A stretch of 64,000 nt of DNA from Acidobacteria bacterium UBA2161 (GTDB lineage: Bacteria > Acidobacteriota > Vicinamibacteria > Vicinamibacterales > UBA823), in the NCBI GenBank assembly GCA_002328835.1, contig DCWN01000041.1, positions 47,980 to 111,979 of the forward strand. The letters are read 5' to 3'. Under the pieces are notes generated by a model. That model had not been told where the DNA came from. It saw only the letters and a program-made list of their open reading frames with translations, and ran no database searches. The first letter of the stretch is position 1. Each line of letters begins with the position of its first letter. Made by a program: the position numbers and the translations under genes. Below are positions 49,976-58,525 of this stretch, in pieces.

Positions 49976-51060
49976 TGCTGTATCACGTGCTGTATCCGTT
50001 CCACACGCAACTCTCGGTGCTGAACGTGACCCGATACATCACGTTCCGCACGGCAGCCGCGAGCCTGACCGCGCTGGCCATCAGTCTGATTCTCGGGCCC
50101 TGGATGATCCGGAAACTGCGCGAGGCGCAGATCGGTCAGATCATCCGGGAGGAGGGACCGGTCACGCATCGTCCCAAGGCGGGCACGCCGACGATGGGCG
50201 GGCTCCTGATCCTGACTGCCGCCCTCGCCCCGACGCTGCTCTGGGCGGACCTCACGAACGCGTACATCTGGATTGCCGTGCTGTCGACGGTTGGTTTCGG
50301 CACGATCGGGTTTGCCGACGACTACCTGAAGCTGGTCCGGAAGACCCACCACGGGCTTCGGCCGCGCTACAAGCTGGCGGCGCAGGTCGTTGTCGCGCTG
50401 GGCGTCGGCGTCGCGCTGCTGATGCTGGCCGGCGAGAACCTCTACAACACGCGCCTGATCTTCCCCTTCTTCAAGGGCGCGATCCCCGATCTTGGCTGGC
50501 TGTACGTGCCATTCGCGATGCTGGTCCTGGTGGGCGCGTCGAACGCCGTCAACCTCACCGATGGCCTGGACGGCCTCGCGATCGGAACGTTCACGGTGGC
50601 CGCGGTAGCGTTCACCGGCCTGGCGTACGTCACCGGACACCGGGTGCTGGCGGAGTACCTGCTGCTGGTCAGGTTCTCGCCGGCGGCCGAATTGACGATC
50701 TTCTGCGGGTCCCTGGTCGGCGCGAGCCTTGGGTTCCTCTGGTACAACTCCTATCCGGCGGACATCTTCATGGGCGACGTCGGATCGCTCGGGTTGGGCG
50801 GCGCCCTGGGTACCGTCGCCGTGTTGATCAAGCAGGAGTTGCTCCTCCTGCTGGTCGGCGGTGTGTTCGTCATCGAGTTGCTCTCCGTGATCATTCAGGT
50901 CGCCGCGTTCCGCCTCACCGGACGGCGGGTCTTCAAGATGGCGCCGCTCCATCACCACTTCGAACTCAGTGGGTGGAGCGAGCCGAAGATCATCAGCCGT
51001 TTTCTGATCGTGTCGGTGGTGTTTGCGCTCTTTAGCCTGACGACGCTGAAACTGCGATAG
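49975..51060 (+). CDS. mraY: Phospho-N-acetylmuramoyl-pentapeptide transferase
   Basis: Makes lipid I from undecaprenyl phosphate. A 361-residue protein with ten predicted helices. Active-site motifs: GPVTHRPKAGTPTMGG, FADDYLKLVRKTHHGLRPRY, NAVNLTDGLDGLAIGT, NSYPADIFMGDVGSLGLGG and LHHHFELSGWSE. The ATG at 49975 shares one base with the murF TGA. It has normal length and all catalytic aspartates. Confidence 0.97.
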   Translation: MLYHVLYPFHTQLSVLNVTRYITFRTAAASLTALAISLILGPWMIRKLREAQIGQIIREEGPVTHRPKAGTPTMGGLLILTAALAPTLLWADLTNAYIWIAVLSTVGFGTIGFADDYLKLVRKTHHGLRPRYKLAAQVVVALGVGVALLMLAGENLYNTRLIFPFFKGAIPDLGWLYVPFAMLVLVGASNAVNLTDGLDGLAIGTFTVAAVAFTGLAYVTGHRVLAEYLLLVRFSPAAELTIFCGSLVGASLGFLWYNSYPADIFMGDVGSLGLGGALGTVAVLIKQELLLLLVGGVFVIELLSVIIQVAAFRLTGRRVFKMAPLHHHFELSGWSEPKIISRFLIVSVVFALFSLTTLKLR

Positions 51061-51065
51061 ACGGC

Positions 51066-52469
51066 ATGCAGATGGGAGACAGGGTGGCGCCTGGCGCCAG
51101 CATGGAGTTCACGGTCGACGGGCGGCGGGTAGTCGTCGTTGGCGCCGGACGCAGTGGGTTGGCCGCGGCCGACTTGCTGGCGGGGCGCGGTGCCGAGGTC
51201 GTGGTGGCCGACGTACGTGCGAGCGCGGCGCCGTCACCGACGTCAGCCCGCGTGAGCTACGAATTCGGCGAGCACCGACCGGAGACGTTCGTCAGCGCCG
51301 ACCTGGTTGTGCTCAGCCCGGGAGTGTCTCCGGAGCAGTCGGCAGTGCGCGCGGCCCGCGAGGCCGGCGTTCCGGTGATCGGCGAGCTGGAGCTGGCGTC
51401 ACGCTGGCTGCGTGGCCGCATCGTGGCCGTGACGGGCACGAAGGGGAAATCGACCACCAGCGTGCTGGTCGGCCGATTCCTCGATGCGTCGGGGTTCTCG
51501 ACCCTCGTGGGCGGCAACCTGGGTCCGGCGCTGAGCGCACAGGTCGACGCCTCGACGCCCGAGGTGATTCACGTCGTGGAGGCGAGCAGTTTTCAACTCG
51601 AGTTGACCGAGCGGTTCCATCCCTGGATCGCCGTGCTCCTCAACCTCTCGCCCGATCATCTCGACCGACACGAGACGGTCGAGCGGTATGCCGCCGCCAA
51701 GGCACGCATCCTCGCCAACCAGGAGGCGACCGATTGGGTCGTCGTCAATGCCGACGACCCACAGGTCCTGGCCATGGCGCGCGCGGGCCAGGCCCGCCGC
51801 CTGTCATTCGCGCTCGATGCACCGATCTCCGACGGCATCACGCTCGTCGACGATGTCATCACGCGGCGGACGCCGTCGTCGTCGGTGCCGCTGGTACCGC
51901 GGTCCGCGGTCCGTGTGCCGGGCTGGCATCTGCTTCAGGACGTCCTGGCCGCGGTCGCGGTGGGCGTCATCGCGGGCGTCGCGCCCGAGTCGATGACGCG
52001 CGCCGTGTCGAGGTTCGAGGGGCTCGAGCACGCGCTCGAACCGGTCTGCCGTGTCGGCGATGTGCAGTTCGTCAACGACTCCAAGGCGACCAATCTCGAC
52101 GCGGCTCGGTACGCCATCGAGAGCTTCGATGCTGGCGTCGTGCCGATCGTCGGCGGCCGATTCAAGGGCGGGGACTGGCGAAGCTTGCGGACCGCGCTGG
52201 CCGGCCGCGCCAACGCGGTGGTCGCGATCGGCGAATCACGACCGCAGATCGTCGAGGCGCTCGGTGGCACCGTGCCGGTCCACGAGGCCGACTCGATGGC
52301 GGCGGCCGTGCGGATCGGGTTCACCTTGGCGGCCCCGCGCGGAACAGTCCTGCTGGCACCCGCCTGCGCGAGCTTCGACATGTTCCACGACTACGCGGAG
52401 CGGGGCCGGCGGTTCAAGGAAGAGGTCGAGCGTTTGGCGGGAAGTGTCACGGAGGTCCGTGAGCAGTGA
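51066..52469 (+). CDS. murD: UDP-N-acetylmuramoylalanine--D-glutamate ligase
   Basis: Adds D-glutamate to UDP-MurNAc-Ala. It is 467 residues with an N-terminal Rossmann domain (VVVVGAGRSGLAAADLLAGR), the ATP site GTKGKSTTSVLV, the VEASSFQLELTERF segment, NLSPDHLDRH, NDSKATNLDAARYA and the end LAPACASFDMFHDYAERG. Alternative in-frame ATGs are at 51066 and 51102; the second lies just before the Rossmann strand. The TGA stop is covered by the left arm of an inverted repeat. Confidence 0.96.
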   Translation: MQMGDRVAPGASMEFTVDGRRVVVVGAGRSGLAAADLLAGRGAEVVVADVRASAAPSPTSARVSYEFGEHRPETFVSADLVVLSPGVSPEQSAVRAAREAGVPVIGELELASRWLRGRIVAVTGTKGKSTTSVLVGRFLDASGFSTLVGGNLGPALSAQVDASTPEVIHVVEASSFQLELTERFHPWIAVLLNLSPDHLDRHETVERYAAAKARILANQEATDWVVVNADDPQVLAMARAGQARRLSFALDAPISDGITLVDDVITRRTPSSSVPLVPRSAVRVPGWHLLQDVLAAVAVGVIAGVAPESMTRAVSRFEGLEHALEPVCRVGDVQFVNDSKATNLDAARYAIESFDAGVVPIVGGRFKGGDWRSLRTALAGRANAVVAIGESRPQIVEALGGTVPVHEADSMAAAVRIGFTLAAPRGTVLLAPACASFDMFHDYAERGRRFKEEVERLAGSVTEVREQ

Positions 52470-52585
52470 GTAGTCATCAGTCGGACTGCGGCGGTGGAGA
52501 GCTGGCTGCTGGGAACGCAGGCTGCCCCGGTCTGCGAGGTCGGTGTCTCTGCCCCCGGTCTGACTGATGACTACTGACTGCTCAC
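52459..52585. repeat. Inverted repeat (24-bp arms) spanning the murD stop and murD-ftsW gap
   Basis: Arms 52459-52482 and 52562-52585 match as reverse complements at 23 of 24 positions, with a 79-base centre. The left arm covers the murD TGA (52467-52469). No T-tract follows, so it does not look like a classical terminator. The gap to ftsW (172 bases) holds no other gene. Confidence 0.75.
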
Positions 52586-52641
52586 GAACGGTCGCAGCCC
52601 AGTTTTCGGGCTGAACCAGCCAAAGCTTTAGGCTTCGGCCG

Positions 52642-53760
52642 GTGAGCGGAAGCGGAAGTATGGCGCGAAAGCTGAAGTCCGACAAGCTTCTTTTCCTGGC
52701 CACGCTGCTCCTCGTCGGAGCCAGCGTGGTCATGGTCTACAGCGCCTCGGCAGTGCTCGCCATGGAGCGGTACGAGCAGCCGTACTTCTTCCTCTCCAAA
52801 CAGGTGACCTGGGCGGTCGCCGGGGTGTTCGGACTCGCGGTGATGATGCGGCTCGACTATCGCATCTACCGCCAGCCGACCGTGATCTGGACCGCGCTGC
52901 TCGTCGCCGTCGTGCTCCTCGTCGCGGTGCTGTTCTCTCCGCCCATCAACGGCACGCGACGATGGTTCTCCCTTGGCGGCATCGGCGTGCAGCCGTCTGA
53001 ACTGGCGAAGCTTGCCGTCATCTTGTTCTGCGCGGCGATTCTGGAACGGCGCATGGACCGGATCAACGAGATCGGCTACGCGATCACGCCGATCGCCATC
53101 GTGGTCACCGTCGTCTGCGGCTTGATCTTGCGCGAACCTGATTTTGGTACTGCGCTCGCGCTCGGCCTCATCGTCGGCGTCATGGTCTTCGCGGCCGGCC
53201 TCACGTACCGCTACCTGCTCGGGGGCGCGCTCGTGATGCTCCCGGTGCTGTACACGGTCGTGATCAGTGCCGAGTACCGTCGCCGCCGTCTGCTCGCGTT
53301 CATGAACCCCTGGGAGGATCCGCTGGGCGACGGATTCCAGGTGATCCAGTCGTTGATCGCCGTCGGCACGGGCGGCGTGACGGGCCGCGGGCTCATGGGC
53401 GGCGTGCAGAAGCTGTTCTTCCTGCCGGAGCCTCACACTGATTTCATTTACGCCGTCATTGCGGAGGAAACCGGCCTGCTCGGGGCGACCGCCGTGCTGC
53501 TGTGCTTCTGCGTGATCGCGTGGCGCGGCCTGCGCGTCTCGCTGCGCGCGCCGGACCGCTTCGGCGCCTTCATGGCCTTGGGGCTGACCACGATGTTGAC
53601 GCTGCAGGCCTTCGTCAACATCAGCGTCGTGCTCGGCTTGCTGCCGACCAAGGGTATTCCGCTGCCGTTCGTGAGTGCCGGAGGCTCGTCGCTCTTGAGC
53701 AGTCTGGTGGGGATGGGGATCTTGCTGAACGTGTCGCAGCATGCATCGGCGGAGGCGTGA
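52642..53760 (+). CDS. ftsW: Lipid II polymerase / division protein FtsW
   Basis: A SEDS-family glycosyltransferase that polymerises lipid II with its partner FtsI. It is 372 residues with ten predicted helices. Landmarks: INGTRRWFSLGGIGVQPSEL, LREPDFGTALAL with the catalytic-region Asp, RRRLLAFMNPWEDPLGDGFQ, LPEPHTDFIYAVIAEETGLL and GIPLPFVSAGGSSLLSSL. The start is GTG at 52642; the ATG at 52660 would trim six residues. It follows the inverted repeat and precedes murG by 37 bases. Confidence 0.95.
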   Translation: MSGSGSMARKLKSDKLLFLATLLLVGASVVMVYSASAVLAMERYEQPYFFLSKQVTWAVAGVFGLAVMMRLDYRIYRQPTVIWTALLVAVVLLVAVLFSPPINGTRRWFSLGGIGVQPSELAKLAVILFCAAILERRMDRINEIGYAITPIAIVVTVVCGLILREPDFGTALALGLIVGVMVFAAGLTYRYLLGGALVMLPVLYTVVISAEYRRRRLLAFMNPWEDPLGDGFQVIQSLIAVGTGGVTGRGLMGGVQKLFFLPEPHTDFIYAVIAEETGLLGATAVLLCFCVIAWRGLRVSLRAPDRFGAFMALGLTTMLTLQAFVNISVVLGLLPTKGIPLPFVSAGGSSLLSSLVGMGILLNVSQHASAEA

Positions 53761-53797
53761 GGCATGAAGGGGCCGGATCGACCGGCCGGGCGAGGGG

Positions 53798-54889
53798 ATG
53801 TCCACGACGGGCGACCTCAGCGTGTTGATCGGCGGCGGAGGCACGGGCGGGCATGTGTTCCCCGGCATCGCGGTGGCCCGGGAGCTGGCGCGACAGCGCC
53901 CGGCCGCGTCGATCGTGTTCGTCGGGACGTCGAGGGGATTGGAGGCGCAGGCGGTGCCGCGCGCAGGCTTCGAAGTCGAGTTCATCCGCAGTGCGGGCCT
54001 CAAGGGGCGGTCCTGGGCGGCCACCGTGCGGGGTGCGGCGCTGTTGCCGCTGAGCGCCTGGGACGCGTGGCGGGTCATCTCGCGGCGGCGACCAGATCTC
54101 GTCGTGGGCGTCGGGGGCTACAGCTCGGGTCCGGTTGTCCTGCTGGCGGCGTTGCGGCGAATACCCACGATGGTCCTGGAGCAGAACGCCGTGCCCGGCT
54201 TGACGAACCGCCTGCTCGCGCCGTTTGTGCGCGCGGCCGCCGTGTCGTTCGACGCGGCGCTGGCGTCCTTCGGCCGCAAGGGGTTCGTCGCCGGCAACCC
54301 GGTGCGCCCGGAGTTCTTGGAGGCGTCGGTGGCGGAGGACACCCCGCCGGAGATCTGCCGCCTGCTCGTGCTCGGCGGATCGCAGGGGGCGCGCTCCGTC
54401 AACGACGCGATGCGAGGCGCCGCGTCGGCGCTGGCGGCGATCCGCCCGCGGCTGGTCATCACGCATCAGGCCGGACCCGCCGACGCCGACACCGTCCGCC
54501 AGGCGTACGCGGCGGCCGGTGTCGAAGCACGCGTCGAGGCCTTTCTCGACCCGGTCGCACCCGAGATGCGAGCCGCGCAGATCGTGCTGTGTCGTGCCGG
54601 GGCGACGACGATCGCCGAGTTGGCGGCGCTGGGTCGTGCGAGCGTCCTGGTGCCGCTCTCGACCTCCGCCCACGACCACCAGCGCCGAAATGCGGAGTTG
54701 ATTGCGGGCGCGGAGGCGGCGGAGTTGCTGGCCGAGCGCGACCTCCCGGCCGGCGTGGCGGAGCGGATCGGCGCGCTTGCGCGCGAACCGGCGCGACGAG
54801 CCCGGATGGCCCGCGCGATCAAGCAGTTTGCGCACCCCGAGGCGGCGCGCACGATCGTGAGTCGTGCGCTTCGCCTGGTGCGATCGTGA
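53798..54889 (+). CDS. murG: Undecaprenyl-PP-MurNAc-pentapeptide GlcNAc transferase
   Basis: Makes lipid II from lipid I. It is 363 residues with two Rossmann-like GT-B domains: N-terminal GGGGTGGHVFPGIAVAREL, VGVGGYSSGPVVL and LEQNAVPGLTNRLLAP; C-terminal LVLGGSQGARSVNDAM, CRAGATTIAELAALGRASVL and LVPLSTSAHDHQRRNAELI. The ATG follows GAGGGG. Its length is normal. It is followed by murC after 47 bases. Confidence 0.96.
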   Translation: MSTTGDLSVLIGGGGTGGHVFPGIAVARELARQRPAASIVFVGTSRGLEAQAVPRAGFEVEFIRSAGLKGRSWAATVRGAALLPLSAWDAWRVISRRRPDLVVGVGGYSSGPVVLLAALRRIPTMVLEQNAVPGLTNRLLAPFVRAAAVSFDAALASFGRKGFVAGNPVRPEFLEASVAEDTPPEICRLLVLGGSQGARSVNDAMRGAASALAAIRPRLVITHQAGPADADTVRQAYAAAGVEARVEAFLDPVAPEMRAAQIVLCRAGATTIAELAALGRASVLVPLSTSAHDHQRRNAELIAGAEAAELLAERDLPAGVAERIGALAREPARRARMARAIKQFAHPEAARTIVSRALRLVRS

Positions 54890-54936
54890 GCGATCGAAGA
54901 CCGACGCGCGGCGGTCTGAACGGAGCGACCTAGTCG

Positions 54937-56370
54937 ATGTTGGGCCGAACCAGGCGGATTCATTTCGTGGGCATCGGCGGTTCCGGCATGTGCGGAATCG
55001 CGGAGTTGCTGGTGAATCTCGGCTATGCCGTCAGCGGGTCCGACCTGAATCGTTCGCCCGTGACCGATCGACTGACGACGCTCGGAGTCGCAGTGCACGT
55101 CGGCCACGACGCGCAGCTCGTGGCTGATGCCGACGTGGTCGTCGTCTCGTCGGCGGTCACCGACGCCAACCCAGAAGTTGTGGAGGCGCGACGCCGTCAC
55201 ATCTCGGTCATTCCACGCGCCGAGATGCTGGCCGAGCTGATGCGGTTGCGCTACGGAATCGCCGTGGCCGGCTCGCATGGCAAGACGTCGACGACCTCGA
55301 TGATCGCGCTCGTGCTCGAGCGCGGCGACCTCGATCCAACCGCCGTGATCGGCGGGCGATTGAGCGCGTTCGGCAGCAACGCGCGCTTGGGCCGCGGGAA
55401 TTACATAGTGGCTGAAGCCGACGAGAGCGACCGGTCGTTTCTCCGCCTGTCACCGTCGATCGCTGTGATTACGAACGTCGACCACGAGCACCTCGAGCAG
55501 TACGGCACCTTCGATGGCCTTTGCGAAGGGTTCGTGGACTTCGCCAATACCGTGCCGTTCTACGGGGCGATCGTGGCGTGCGCCGACGACGAGCACCTGC
55601 GCGCCTTGCTCCCCCGGATGACGCGGCGCGTGCTCGCGTACGGGCTGGATGAAGGCCGGGCCGTTGACGTCGCTGGCCGCGAGGTGCAGTTGCGGCCATT
55701 CGGATCCTCCTGCGAGGTCCACGTCGCGGCTGCCGGCGGGCGGTCGTCACTCCTGGGAACGCTGCACTTGCAGGTGCCCGGCCGTCACAACCTGCGCAAC
55801 GCCCTGGCCGCGGTCGCGGTCGGGTTGGAGGCTGGTGTCGGATTCGATCGGATCGCTGACGCGTTGTCGGACTTTCGTGGCGTGGAGCGCCGCTTCCAAC
55901 TCAGGGGCGAGGTTGATGACGTCATGATCGTCGACGACTACGGCCATCACCCGACCGAGATCCGGGCGGTCCTGTCGGCCGCGCGGGCGGGCCTCGACCG
56001 GCGAGTGGTTCTCGTCTTCCAGCCGCACCGATACACCCGAACCCACCAGTTGCTCGAGGAGTTCGGGCGAGCCCTCGCGGGTGCCGACGAGGTGATCTTG
56101 ACGGAGGTCTACGGCGCGGGCGAGCCCCCGATCTCCGGCGCGACCGCCGGAGCGATCGCCGAGGCCGTGCGTCGGTCCGGACAGCAGGCCGTGCACCTGG
56201 TCGAATCGCTCGACGATGTCGCCGGCGCCGTGGTGCGGCTCGTGCGGCCGGGTGACCTCGTGGTGACGCTCGGCGCGGGCTCCATCGGCGACGTCGCCGG
56301 AGACATTCTGCGACAGCTGGAAGCCCGGCGCGCCACGCAAGCAGACGTGCAGCGGGGAGCAGGACACTAG
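54937..56370 (+). CDS. murC: UDP-N-acetylmuramate--L-alanine ligase
   Basis: Adds L-alanine to UDP-MurNAc. It is 477 residues with HFVGIGGSGMCGIAELLVNL (Rossmann), the P-loop AGSHGKTSTTSMIALVLE, EADESDRSFLRLSP, TNVDHEHLEQYG and VDDYGHHPTEIRAVLSAARA. The stop is immediately followed by the ftsQ ATG. In many bacteria murB, sometimes with ddl, lies between murC and ftsQ; here both are missing. Confidence 0.97.
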   Translation: MLGRTRRIHFVGIGGSGMCGIAELLVNLGYAVSGSDLNRSPVTDRLTTLGVAVHVGHDAQLVADADVVVVSSAVTDANPEVVEARRRHISVIPRAEMLAELMRLRYGIAVAGSHGKTSTTSMIALVLERGDLDPTAVIGGRLSAFGSNARLGRGNYIVAEADESDRSFLRLSPSIAVITNVDHEHLEQYGTFDGLCEGFVDFANTVPFYGAIVACADDEHLRALLPRMTRRVLAYGLDEGRAVDVAGREVQLRPFGSSCEVHVAAAGGRSSLLGTLHLQVPGRHNLRNALAAVAVGLEAGVGFDRIADALSDFRGVERRFQLRGEVDDVMIVDDYGHHPTEIRAVLSAARAGLDRRVVLVFQPHRYTRTHQLLEEFGRALAGADEVILTEVYGAGEPPISGATAGAIAEAVRRSGQQAVHLVESLDDVAGAVVRLVRPGDLVVTLGAGSIGDVAGDILRQLEARRATQADVQRGAGH

Positions 56371-57210
56371 ATGGGCGTTCGAGCACCCGCGGACAAACGC
56401 TTCCGACGCTCCCACGTCAAACCCTCGAGGCGACGACGGACGACGCGCGCCGGACTCCTGGGCATCGGGCGCGCCGTGGTGCTGTTCCTGCTCGTGGCGT
56501 ACGCGCTGTACCGGGCGACCGACCTCGTGCTGAACGCGTCGGCGCTGGCCATCGATCGGATCGAGGTGCGCGGGCACACCCGGCTCTCGACCGGGGAAGT
56601 GCTCGCGCTGGTCGACGACCTGCGTGGCGACAACATTCTGACGGCCCGGCTCGAGACCTGGCGCGACCGGTTGATCACCTCACCCTGGGTGAAGAACGCG
56701 TCGCTCCGAAAGGTGATGCCGTCGACGATCGACATCGTGATCACCGAGCGGCTGCCGATCGCGTTCGGCCGTGTCGACGAGCAGCTCTACCTCGTCGATG
56801 CGCGCGGCGCGGTCATCGACGAATACGGGCCACACTACGCCGACTTCGATCTCCCGATCATCGATGGCCTGATCGAGCGCGTCGAGACCGGGCCGCCCGT
56901 CATCGACCCGGCGCGGGCGCGTCTGGCGCTCCGGTTCATGGAGGACCTCGAGTCCAGGCCCGACCTGGCGCGCCGTGTGTCGCAGTTCGACGTGGCCGAC
57001 GCCGCCGACGTCGTCGTGCTGCTCGACGGCGATGGCGCGCTGCTGCGCCTGGGCAATGTCGGGTTCTCCGATCGGATTCACGCGTATCTCGAGATGGCCG
57101 AGGCCCTGCGAGAGCGCGTTCCGGAGATCGACTACGTCGACTTGCGGTTCGGAGAGCGAGTGTATGTCCGGCCGGCGGGATCGGATGACCCGATTCCGGC
57201 CGTGCCCTGA
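56371..57210 (+). CDS. ftsQ: Cell division protein FtsQ
   Basis: A 279-residue bitopic divisome protein. It has a very basic cytoplasmic lead (RRSHVKPSRRRRTTRAG), one helix near residues 32-48 (AVVLFLLVAYALYRA), a POTRA domain (IDRIEVRGHTRLSTGEVLAL) and the FtsQ beta domain (SPWVKNASLRKVMPSTIDIV, VDARGAVIDEYG). It has no spacing from murC and precedes ftsA by 29 bases. Partner of FtsL/FtsB. Confidence 0.93.
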   Translation: MGVRAPADKRFRRSHVKPSRRRRTTRAGLLGIGRAVVLFLLVAYALYRATDLVLNASALAIDRIEVRGHTRLSTGEVLALVDDLRGDNILTARLETWRDRLITSPWVKNASLRKVMPSTIDIVITERLPIAFGRVDEQLYLVDARGAVIDEYGPHYADFDLPIIDGLIERVETGPPVIDPARARLALRFMEDLESRPDLARRVSQFDVADAADVVVLLDGDGALLRLGNVGFSDRIHAYLEMAEALRERVPEIDYVDLRFGERVYVRPAGSDDPIPAVP

Positions 57211-57239
57211 CGCACGCCATCACACGGTACGGAGGATGC

Positions 57240-58475
57240 GTGGCACGCAAAGAACGATATCTCGTCGGCCTTGACGTCGGCACGTCGAAGATCACCGCCA
57301 TCGTCGGGGAGATGATGGACGACGGCGGCCTCGACATCATCGGGATCGGCGTGGCCGAGGCCCACGGCATCCGGCGCGGGGTAGTCGTGAACCTCGAAGC
57401 CGCGGTCGAGTCGGTGAAGAAGGCGATCGAGGAAGCCGAGCTGACGGCGGGCGTCGAGATCGACTCGGTGCACCTGGGGTTGTCGGGGGCGCACGTCAAG
57501 GGCTTCAACAGCCGGGGCGTCGTGGCTGTGGCGGGCAAGAATCGAGAGATCTCGCGGGAGGACGTGCAGCGTGCCATCGACGCGGCCAAGGCCGTCGCCC
57601 TGCCGAGTGGCCGCGAGATTTTGCACGTGCTGCCACAGGACTTCGTCGTCGATGAGCAGGACGGCATCGGCGCCCCTGTCGGCATGACGGGCGCTCGTCT
57701 CGAGGTCAACGTTCACATCATCACCGGCGGCGCGTCGTCCACGCAGAACATCGTGGCGTGCGTTAATCGCGCGGGCGTTGCGGTGCTGGACACGGTGCTC
57801 GAGCAACTCGCGGCGAGTGAGTCGGTCCTGACGAACGACGAGAAGGAACTGGGCGTGGCCCTGGTCGACATCGGCGGGGGCACGACCGACTTCGCCATTT
57901 TCGAGCGCGGCAGCCTCTGGCACACCGGCGTGGTGGCGATCGGCGGCGATCACTTCACGAACGACATCGCCGTCGGCTTGCGTACGCCGATTCCCGACGC
58001 AGAGAAGATCAAGCGTCGCTGTGGCTGTGCGTTGTCCGCGCTGGTGGACGAGGACGAGACGATGGAGGTGGCTAGCGTCGGGGGACGGCAGCCCCGGGTC
58101 ATGGCACGACGCATCCTGTCGGAGATTCTCCAACCGCGTGCCGAGGAGATCTTCCATCTGCTCTGGGATGAGATCCGTCGCGCCGGCTACGAGAAGGCGC
58201 TGAACTCCGGCATCGTGCTGACCGGCGGTGGCGCGGTCCTCGACGGCACGGCGGAGATCGCGGAGCAGATCTTCGACCTGCCGATCCGACGGGGCTGCCC
58301 GGGCGAGATCGGGGGACTCGCCGACCACGTTCACAGCCCGGCGTTTGCGACCGCCGTCGGGCTCGTGATGTATGCCCATCGAAACCATGTGAGTGAACCG
58401 GCGCGGTTCGTGGGCGTCGGTGCGCTCGGCCGCGTCGCGGGCCGGTTGCGCGGCCTGTTCAAGGAGTTCTTCTAG
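57240..58475 (+). CDS. ftsA: Cell division protein FtsA
   Basis: Actin-like ATPase that anchors FtsZ to the membrane. It is 411 residues with GLDVGTSKITAIVGE (phosphate 1), the 1C domain, ALVDIGGGTTDFAIFERGSL (phosphate 2) and GIVLTGGGAVLDGTAEIAEQ (adenosine). The C-terminal amphipathic helix RLRGLFKEFF serves as membrane-targeting sequence. The start is GTG at 57240, with GGAGG four bases before it. It precedes ftsZ by 50 bases. Confidence 0.96.
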   Translation: MARKERYLVGLDVGTSKITAIVGEMMDDGGLDIIGIGVAEAHGIRRGVVVNLEAAVESVKKAIEEAELTAGVEIDSVHLGLSGAHVKGFNSRGVVAVAGKNREISREDVQRAIDAAKAVALPSGREILHVLPQDFVVDEQDGIGAPVGMTGARLEVNVHIITGGASSTQNIVACVNRAGVAVLDTVLEQLAASESVLTNDEKELGVALVDIGGGTTDFAIFERGSLWHTGVVAIGGDHFTNDIAVGLRTPIPDAEKIKRRCGCALSALVDEDETMEVASVGGRQPRVMARRILSEILQPRAEEIFHLLWDEIRRAGYEKALNSGIVLTGGGAVLDGTAEIAEQIFDLPIRRGCPGEIGGLADHVHSPAFATAVGLVMYAHRNHVSEPARFVGVGALGRVAGRLRGLFKEFF

Positions 58476-58525
58476 ATCCCGGAGTCCATGTGGCGGCGTG
58501 CCCGTCCTGAGGTGGAGGCCCGAAG

